64,000 bases of DNA from Perkinsus olseni (taxonomy: Eukaryota > Perkinsozoa > Perkinsida): the NCBI GenBank assembly GCA_013115125.1, contig JABANN010000020.1, positions 62,001 through 126,000 on the forward strand. Reading direction: 5' to 3'. The notes beneath the pieces are model-generated. The model searched no databases, was not told where the DNA came from, and was given only the letters and a program-made list of their open reading frames with translations. Below are positions 56,272-64,000 of this stretch, piece after piece. Position 1 is the stretch's first letter. Each line of letters opens with the position of its first letter. The position numbers and the translations under genes were made by a program.

Positions 56272-57960
56272 CTACTTTTCAGCAATCAGCCATGCTGTAA
56301 TGACATAGGGATCGCCGATACCACTCGTTGGGTCATTCGTCATGTGGGTCTTGACCTTCGGAATATCAAAGGAGGGTTCAGCGAAGAATCGTTTCATGCC
56401 CCAACCAGTGGATTGATGTATCTTCGAGAAGCCAGCCCAGAGTGAGAGTGCTCGATTGCCAGAGGGAAGGACCCTATAGTTATCAGGGTACGCGTAGCCC
56501 TTCTCCTTCAGTCGCTGATTGGCCTTTTGACTACCACCCAGTGGATGTCGGCGAAACTTTACGGGATTTGTGGAGATAAAGATCCCTCCCTTTTTGAGCA
56601 CTCGTTGAACTTCTCTGTAACACTGCCACACAAAGACGCTGTGCTCAATCACCATTTGCATGATGACAAAGTCGAAGGAGCCATCCGCGAACGGCAGGTT
56701 CTCGCATATCTCGTGTTGACCTTTATTCCAGTGAGTGATCACGAACCTTGTGTTTTGCTTGTTGAAGTGCCGCCCCCAGCATTCCAGTCCCCCCACAGGA
56801 GGCGAGACATTCAGCAAGTCAGTGTGAGCGCGTTTGCTCACTTCACTAGTGACTAACCATTGCTCAATTGCATGGTGAGCCGCGATCCGACCATATGATC
56901 CCTTGCACGTCTCGAAGTTGTAACGTCCTGTTTCGAAAATATGCCCTTCAAAGCTCGCGAGCTTTTGCTGCTCGTTTGGCGGCCATGGCACCCCGGCAGA
57001 CAGGAGTTGTGATGACCATTGTTTGGTCACTCCACACATACCCATCACAGCCCAAGTAACAAAATAGTTCTCACCATCAGACTTGTACAACTTACCACCG
57101 AGATTGACTTCCCTTCCTTCTGTAAATTCGTCCACACCTTGATTGTCAGTATTCTCTGGACCGTTCTTCGCCATACGCGTCCAGAAGTCCCAGGAGCCCC
57201 ACCCATCAGAGAACTCGAGTTTACGGCAGCCTGCCCACTCAGCCATATTTGAAAGTCCCGAGGGCAGAAAACGGAAGTAATCGTGCACCCCTCGTTCAGG
57301 CCAGAAGAAAAGGGATAGCATCACGAGATGGCCTCCCTTGTTGACAAGGCGTGCATAGTTCTGTAGATCCTCCCACGGCCTCGATGAGGACTCCAAGGCG
57401 TAGGCCACGATTACAACGTCATGGAGTGAGCCATCAAGGAGGTTGCCTGGACTGACCAGCGCACCCTGTGTGAAGCTGAGCAGACACGATATGGCAGAGT
57501 TATTCTTATCATCTGATATCACTAGTGTACGATTTTGGTGTAGTTTTTGGAACCACCATCCAAACCCGAGCACAATAGGGACAGAATATCGGATGGCACA
57601 GCCACGCCACCGCTTGTCGTATGGTAAGAATCCCGGAGAGTGATACTCTGAATGTGCCAGTGAAGCAGAGGCCACGTTGGAATCATCTGTAAGCTCGCTT
57701 GAGGTGAGGTCTGGTACAGGAACCGGGTTGTCTCCTTGTTGCCAGTTCTCTCTTGAGGTTGAGGATGGCGATACAATAAGGCGAGGGAATGATATCGCAA
57801 TGATGACGACACCACAGATGAGGATAGCCGAGAAGATGGCAACTGGGAGTCTCATGAGGGTAAGGTCGAAGGAAACTGCCGAGGACGGAAGAGGTCCGGA
57901 TAAGAACGGGTGTGCAGGGACAACGTCGATCGCATTCGAGCGCAGAACATGAGTCACCAT
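56272..57960 (-). CDS. membrane-anchored protein with two methyltransferase-like domains
   Basis: A single open frame of 562 residues. A hydrophobic segment (LPVAIFSAILICGVVIIAI, about residues 37-56) follows a short N-terminus, so it is probably a type II membrane protein; Met36 at 57855 is an alternative start that places the anchor at the very N-terminus. Two Rossmann methyltransferase-like regions follow. The first contains DVVIVAYALE, NKGGHLVMLSLFFWPERG and HDYFRFLPSGLSNM. The second contains LPFADGSFDFVIMQMVIEH and VLKKGGIFISTNP, typical of the type-11 SAM-dependent family. The glycine-rich motif I is weak in both halves, so one or both may not bind SAM. Substrate unknown. The lack of introns contrasts with the neighbouring genes. 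Confidence 0.8.
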   Translation of the reverse strand: MVTHVLRSNAIDVVPAHPFLSGPLPSSAVSFDLTLMRLPVAIFSAILICGVVIIAISFPRLIVSPSSTSRENWQQGDNPVPVPDLTSSELTDDSNVASASLAHSEYHSPGFLPYDKRWRGCAIRYSVPIVLGFGWWFQKLHQNRTLVISDDKNNSAISCLLSFTQGALVSPGNLLDGSLHDVVIVAYALESSSRPWEDLQNYARLVNKGGHLVMLSLFFWPERGVHDYFRFLPSGLSNMAEWAGCRKLEFSDGWGSWDFWTRMAKNGPENTDNQGVDEFTEGREVNLGGKLYKSDGENYFVTWAVMGMCGVTKQWSSQLLSAGVPWPPNEQQKLASFEGHIFETGRYNFETCKGSYGRIAAHHAIEQWLVTSEVSKRAHTDLLNVSPPVGGLECWGRHFNKQNTRFVITHWNKGQHEICENLPFADGSFDFVIMQMVIEHSVFVWQCYREVQRVLKKGGIFISTNPVKFRRHPLGGSQKANQRLKEKGYAYPDNYRVLPSGNRALSLWAGFSKIHQSTGWGMKRFFAEPSFDIPKVKTHMTNDPTSGIGDPYVITAWLIAEK

Positions 57961-58068
57961 ATACTGTACATGATCACAGCTCTTTACGAGTTCTCTCTTC
58001 CTAACAGGAGAGCACCCATGATATCTCTTTTCTCGACGGCGTCCGGAAACCCAGGCCTGAGAAAGTGA

Positions 58069-60007
58069 CTAACGACCGGATGAACATGCCAGCGCATACA
58101 GCAAATCGGGATGATGTTCTTCGGCTCCCCCATTGTCCTCCTCGATAGTGCGATATAGCCCATCAAAGATGAGGAAATGCTTCTTGGCTTCTCCGAAGTC
58201 ACCATGGTTGAAGGCCGTGATGCAGCAGTTGAGGTGCGTTATAGCCGTAGGGGTCGGATCATCCTGAATGTGCTTCTTAGATTCTCAGACGTTCTCTTAC
58301 CTCGGTGGGTGTCGCAGTGCCTATCGCTCGCGCGTATGCATTGCGGGAGTTGGTGTAGTCGTCGAGTCGGGACAAGGTGATTCCCAGATACCTGCGTGCG
58401 CCCCAGTGCTATCGGCATCTGGTGAGATGTTCTACATGTAGACTAGGGAAGGTTCGGGCTCGAGATTGAGGGCGGCCGAGAAGAAGGCGAAAGCAGAGGC
58501 GTACTGGCCCGTGTACAGGTGAAGCTACATGAGAAAGATGATGAAGGCTCGCGTAGCGCAGAAAAGAAGACTAACCAGGCCTAAGTTGAAGTGAACCTTC
58601 CACTGGAAAGGCTCAAGTGAGACCGCCCTCTTGAGACATGCAATGGCTGCCACCACCTTCCGCTTTTCTGAGTAAATAAACTTTCCTGAGTTGAGTTAAG
58701 AACCCCGTCCTTACCGAAGAAACACATTCCGACATTGTTCCACAGCTCTGCGCTCGAAGGAGTCTGTACGGCGGCAACGCGGTATCTGGAGGATCCCACG
58801 AGAGGGCGAAGAGTGCACTGCCGTACTTCACCAGAGCAACGTCGACATCGCCGTGGTCTTGTATAACACTGCCTGCTGCCAGGATTGTCCGAGGGTCCTT
58901 GGGGTCGTATACCAGGCTGAGGAGGGAGGAGTATGAGGATGAGTTGGAGGGCACCGCATATGAGACCTATTCCCAAGGCACTCGAATGCTCTATAACTGT
59001 CTCCGGTCTTGAGAAGGAGAACTCCCACTGAGAAGAAGCACTTCGAAAATGGTTTGCAGAGCACGGCTTCATTCACATCTGGTAAGAATACTGGTGTTTT
59101 CCGGCGAGAACTCGAGGGCTTCATTGTACGTCTCGATGGCATCCTCGCTGGCGCCTTCGCGTGCATCCCTGAAGGAGTGTCCTCCGCTAGCCTCTAGACG
59201 AAGACGGTAACATCTCCGCTATTTCAGTAAAGGTCGCGTCGTGACGCTGTATTTCGTTAGCAGCTCGGAAGCTGTTTATGGCCGTTTGATGATCGCCAAG
59301 ATACCTGCCATGAACAGTGGACGATGCTAATCGTAATGGGCGTTGCTGAGTACTTCTGGCACATTCCGATGTTGAAGTACAACTCCCAGTCTTCAGGCTC
59401 ATGCTTCAGCGCCTCCGTGTAGATCTGGTAGCAGGTGGTTGTCACCAGTGCGACTCGCACTGGGCACTCGCACTGTGCGAGTGCCCAACTGACCTCAATA
59501 GCGGCTTGGTGTTGACCCAGCAAGGACAGGCTCTTCCCGACGTGCTTGAGGTAGTCGACCTACGCGTTATACACATACTTGCGGCAAGGCACGCATCTGT
59601 ATGAGAAAGGCTACTGGTCGTACGTTGAGAGGGTCTAGGCACGCTGCTGCCTGGAACAGCTGTAGAGAACTGCGTATGTCACCCTGCTGACGATGGATTA
59701 GGGCTTTGTAATACAGTGCATATCTGAAGCGCAGTAGGGGTGCCAGAAACACGATGAGTGTCTTCGGGGATATGATACTGATTGAGGCCTTTAGACTCCG
59801 TCAGGCACTCTTCTATGAACTCCAGGCAATCGTCGAACTCGTGTCGTACGTAGAGAGTGTTGATGTACCAGTTCCTGGAGTCTCGTCCGACGCTAGGTGC
59901 AGCCTGAGTAACCAGTCCAACGTGACCGTGTCCTGTAGGAAGGCTGCCGGCCGCGTTACTTGCCGCGCCGCTCGGTGTTCTCTTGCCAGCTGCGGTGAGT
60001 TCGTCAT
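58069..60007 (-). CDS. BBS4: Bardet-Biedl syndrome 4 protein, BBSome TPR subunit
   Basis: About thirteen exons join in frame through GT-AG introns of 37-69 nt. The product of about 430 residues follows BBS4 in order: [148 protein letters not shown] and [14 protein letters not shown], ending at TAG 58069-58071. These are tetratricopeptide repeats. BBS4 is part of the BBSome coat that moves membrane cargo in cilia, so the organism should have flagella. The start is the weak point: [11 protein letters not shown] at 60007 precedes the first conserved exon and the joining intron (about 38 nt) is unsure. Vertebrate BBS4 is longer, mainly in a variable C-terminal tail absent here. One intron contains a paired palindrome (59445-59487). 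Confidence 0.93.
59445..59487. repeat. paired perfect palindromes sharing 3 nt, inside a BBS4 intron
   Basis: CCAGTGCGA-C-TCGCACTGG (59445-59463) overlaps a 27-nt palindrome (arm TGGGCACTCGCAC, central T) at 59461-59487 by TGG. Both are perfect apart from the central base. They make up most of the 69-nt intron separating QAAIE from IYTEAL in BBS4. Confidence 0.92.
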
Positions 60008-60373
60008 TGATATTCGAAAAGCTTAGCGCATTGGATACACCTCCTCACGAGTCTCATCGGTTTTACAATGTCAATGAGACAGATTTGATACCACATTGTC
60101 ACGAATTCGTGTGCTCTCTACATATGTTCTACTGAGCGATCTGAGCTTCGCCCCTTGGCTGCCACTGTTAGTGACGTCCCCTATGCCAACATGATGTCAT
60201 CAACGCAACCCGCAAGCCTCGAGAAATAGATATCATCAAGCGATGAACCAACGACGTCGAAATGCAAGAGTTCGGATCACACACTCTCACTGAAATAGAC
60301 TAGTGTACGGCAGCAGATTGCGTGCTGACACGCAACGAAAAGGACGGACGGTAGCACCATACTGATGATGCAC
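60008..60373. other. intergenic region, nothing seen
   Basis: About 365 nt upstream of BBS4 with no coding frame, repeat or motif that I can support. Confidence 0.5.
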
Positions 60374-60429
60374 CTAGAGTCTGTGTCTGAATGTAGCAGA
60401 GGAGGCGAGAGACCCTAGACCCCCAGCCG

Positions 60430-61163
60430 TCTGGCCAGTGGATATACTAGAGCATAGATCGGAGGTTGCACGCTCGTAGTTGTGCCTGCCACCACCACGA
60501 CCGTGCGTGTTGCCATCTCGAGCATGATGTCGTTGAGGTTGTACCTGACCGACGCGGGCATCCAGGCGCACACAGGCGTTAATACTCACCATCAAGGAGG
60601 AAAGATCTCCACGTTCTCCTGTCCCGAGCTTCCGAAGGATTTCCTCATCCAAAGTGCCACTACAGTGACTGACGCTACTGCCAGCGCCTCTAGCAGCCTT
60701 CCCAATATCGCTCCGCCCTGCAAGAGACAGCACAGAGATGTTGCTTTCACAGAGGCAGGAAATACGGACTTGCGTGCAGCTGCAGCGGCCGCTGGGATTG
60801 CTCTATCGATCCACAGCGGGCGTCCCAACGGCCCAGCTCGTCATTGTCTAGGGCATGGCGCTTTGTATCCTGTCTTTGTCGATGCAGCGGTCTCGAGTTC
60901 TTCCGCCTCTCCTTGTCCTTCGCTCTCTCCATTGCTTCTAGCCGCCCGTTCAACTCGGCAGTCTCTCTGCGGGACTCCTCAATCTTCCGTTTGGTCTCGG
61001 TCCTGATGGAGCGTACTCGCCTGTGGCAGAGCTTGTTTCGGTTACTTCCTCTGTTCGATCCCCCTCAAAGTGTCGAGGAGCTTCTTTGACTCCTCCACCA
61101 ACGACTGCTGCATCTGGGATCTGTGCCGCGACGAGCTGTTGTCCTCAAACGAGGCGTCGCGGC

Positions 61164-61194
<31 letters not shown>

Positions 61195-61707
61195 CTCCTG
61201 ACGGGAGGAGTCAGCGGTCACATGTAGCGGTATCTTACCCAGAACCGGAGTGCTTGCTTCACATGGGCGAGGGCTGAAACATGGCAGGAGGGCACTCATG
61301 CTATTTAATCTTATCATTGTCATCACCTTCCTTCATACCGTAGCCTAACAGAGCCACGCACACTGAGCCGTTCCGCTTCATAGTCATGAACTCAGACTGG
61401 TCCATTGACAGGCGGAAGCGTACACCGTTGTGCCGACATACTGGACACTGCTGCACCTACAGTAGCACAGGCCTCATCTATCGACGGCCAAGACGCACAC
61501 TCACTGTGTCTTCGCTATGTTGTCCTTGCTTCCGTTGCCATGCTCGAAAGTGTGGTATGCATATAATATCACCACAAGTGCCGATAACAAACCTACGATA
61601 TTGATGGAAGGGAGACTCCTAGGTGATAAAGCCCTACGATGCTCTTGCCTCTCGAGGCTCTCCGCCGGGCTGCTGTCTGCTCGCCTCTCTGCATGACTTG
61701 ATTCCAC
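60430..61707 (-). CDS. unrecognised multi-exon protein with membrane segments, CPVC motif, His tract and coiled coil
   Basis: The most upstream exon contains a hydrophobic segment (INIVGLLSALVVILYAYHTF, near 61540-61610). Further exons encode QQCPVCRHNGVRFRLSMDQS, then ALAHVKQALRFW, then ten histidines from a CAT repeat, then a charged coiled coil (LVEESKKLLDTLRGIEQRK, continued by KIEESRRETAELNGRLEAME). The last three junctions are in frame through GT-AG introns of about 55, 42 and 25 nt. The junction before the CPVC exon and the C-terminal end are unresolved. The downstream region offers either a membrane-like stretch (LLEALAVASVTVVALWM) or TLDEEILRKLGTGERGD, and a last piece reading YNLNDIMLEMATRTVVVV near 60430-60560. 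I do not recognise the family. Limits are approximate. Confidence 0.5.
61164..61194. repeat. (GAT)10 microsatellite, coding for ten histidines on the minus strand
   Basis: Ten perfect GAT units lie at 61164-61193, plus one G. On the minus strand they read CAT and fall in frame in the coiled-coil gene, giving a ten-residue histidine tract directly after a splice acceptor. Confidence 0.95.
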
Positions 61708-61926
61708 ACGAGAAGCACGGAGTCGTGGTGTGAGAGGAAGGGGACATCATATGAGGAAGGGCCCCACCATAGTGGTGAGTGTGCTGAGGCCAGCCGGGCA
61801 CGCTTGCTCGACAAACGCTGTCCTTTCAGGGTTTACCCCGCACGACAACAAGAACCACATCCAGACATAGTGGACAGAAACCTGTATCTCCTGGACCACT
61901 CATGTCCTCGAGCTACCCTCGTGTTG

Positions 61927-62859
61927 TTATGGCAGTGGTGTTGTACACCTTCTCTCGAGCAGCACAAGCTCTTGGTTGTACCCTGGCCAATTCACTTCGC
62001 CTTTCCGCTTCGCTATTTTTACCCAGTCGGACCGAATGGCCTCAAAGAACATCCGCGCCCCCCGCGATACCGAAGTCGTGCTGGCGCTGGGCCACTCTCC
62101 GATATAGACGATAGCCCTGCCAGGGAAGGCACTGAGGAGGTTGAAGGCGAGGTCATCCGGTTCATGTGGTGGCCAACTCAACCACAGAACGTCTGCCGTC
62201 GGCGTAGCACGGACTGCCTCCAGTGCCTCCCGGCAGAGCACAGGACAGGAGGCCCATTGCAGATGGACAGGTGCAGGGCAGGAGTCGGATACTTGAAAGC
62301 TCACTGTGGAGCCTACGACATCCATGAGGTAGGCGTGCCAGCCTGTAGCCGCCAGAGGGTCCAGGACGGTGAGGGTATGTCCACATCTCTGCATCAACCT
62401 CATGAGCTTGGTCTGCAGCCAACCCATCTCCTCAGTAGACGTCAAACCCCAGGCGAATCGATGGCAGCAGTACTCACGCCAAACCCGTATCAACTGGAGT
62501 ACTTCGACCGGCACATCATTCACTCGGGCTCTCATTATGTACTCATCAGCTTGCCGTATTCCTACCAGCATATCCCTGTATCGCTCCAGAGTATCAGAGC
62601 TTTTCCTATGACACGCTAACGCTCTTCTAATGGAATCAAAGAGCGGCAACAGACTAGGAAACGTGGACCATTGCATCGCGTGCCTTGCCTTGACCACACT
62701 GCCCGCTTTGAGTATCCGAACAGTCGCTCGGTCGAACCTCAGCAGCATGAGTTGCAGGTCTCCTGGCCGGGCAGCTGGGCCAGCGTCCGGGGGCTCTTCA
62801 CATAGAGATTCCGATCTATTGGCGTAATATAGGAGACGAGAATGAGCCAAGGGTGTCAT
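61927..62859 (-). CDS. unrecognised protein with methyltransferase-like C-terminal half
   Basis: One open frame without introns. I place the start at Met 62859 (MTPLAHSRLLYYANRSESLC) because the frame's first ATG at 63003 lies only about 24 nt after the stop of the upstream PRMT gene and the extra 48 residues look like leader sequence; a start at 63003 would give 358 residues. The N-terminal half is helical and Arg-rich. The C-terminal half reads TLTVLDPLAATGWHAYLM, then VLWLSWPPHEPDDLAF and FPGRAIVYIGEWP, resembling Rossmann motifs of SAM-dependent methyltransferases with an aromatic SWPP motif. I recall similar uncharacterised proteins in other protists and fungi but cannot name a family. 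It ends at 61927. Confidence 0.7.
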   Translation of the reverse strand: MTPLAHSRLLYYANRSESLCEEPPDAGPAARPGDLQLMLLRFDRATVRILKAGSVVKARHAMQWSTFPSLLPLFDSIRRALACHRKSSDTLERYRDMLVGIRQADEYIMRARVNDVPVEVLQLIRVWREYCCHRFAWGLTSTEEMGWLQTKLMRLMQRCGHTLTVLDPLAATGWHAYLMDVVGSTVSFQVSDSCPAPVHLQWASCPVLCREALEAVRATPTADVLWLSWPPHEPDDLAFNLLSAFPGRAIVYIGEWPSASTTSVSRGARMFFEAIRSDWVKIAKRKGEVNWPGYNQELVLLERRCTTPLP

Positions 62860-63026
62860 CGAGAGGGAGCTCAATGCCGCGACAGGAAAAGCAGGAACGG
62901 TACTTGTTGGCTCCCCGAGCGTAGGGTGACAACGCAACCCCTTCCTCGTCGACACGCTCACATCGTTGGTGATACTATAGGAAAGGCAGATAATTATGCA
63001 CAAGCTAGCAGTGGAAGCTGCTCCGG

Positions 63027-64000
<974 letters not shown>

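Noticed and set aside
60482-61006. 174-residue + strand open frame
   Set aside because: It overlaps the minus-strand coiled-coil exons, which join in frame through introns. The + strand product is low-complexity Ser/Ala/Pro text.

Overview
This is nuclear DNA of a eukaryote. Nearly every recognisable gene is split by very short GT-AG introns (mostly 37-69 nt, one apparently only 25 nt), and the proteins include ribosomal protein eL43/RPL37A, a PRMT1-type arginine methyltransferase and the BBSome subunit BBS4. BBS4 implies a ciliated or flagellated cell. Tiny introns, a run of same-strand genes and a giant repetitive secreted protein would fit an alveolate protist such as a perkinsid or dinoflagellate relative. 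That placement is inference; the sequence does not prove it.

Layout. 1-1831: no confident gene; a weak minus-strand candidate lies at 57-1065. 1832-44903 (+): one giant gene filling two thirds of the window. I assemble eleven exons that join in frame into a protein of about 14,165 residues. It has a signal peptide, a small N-terminal region reminiscent of phage-fibre beta-strand repeats, about 1,140 dodecapeptide repeats (consensus L-G-S-S-L-S-V/L plus five variable residues) arranged in 36-residue triplets, and a C-terminal intramolecular chaperone (peptidase S74 / ICA, as in phage tailspikes and MYRF) with its Ser-Lys dyad and a coiled coil. The array is encoded by a single 41,012-nt exon. 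46412-48771 (-): a disrupted serine carboxypeptidase (S10). 48772-54782: a gene-poor stretch with short dispersed repeats and hairpins. 54783-64000 (-): six genes in one direction: RPL37A, a membrane-anchored tandem methyltransferase, BBS4, an unrecognised coiled-coil/membrane protein, an unrecognised SAM-methyltransferase-like protein, and the 3' part of PRMT1 running off the window.

The exciting system is the giant gene. A signal peptide, a very long beta-rich repeat shaft and a self-cleaving trimerisation chaperone together predict a secreted or surface trimeric fibre of extraordinary length, released by autoproteolysis, with phage-tail-fibre-like assembly logic in a protist. Its use (surface coat, flagellar hair, extrusome filament, adhesin) cannot be read from sequence.

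A second unusual signal is a set of paired near-perfect palindromes. In three unrelated places (46948-46994, 49696-49722, 59445-59487) two palindromes sit side by side sharing exactly 3 nt, one pair inside an intron of BBS4. They may be a small mobile double-hairpin element.
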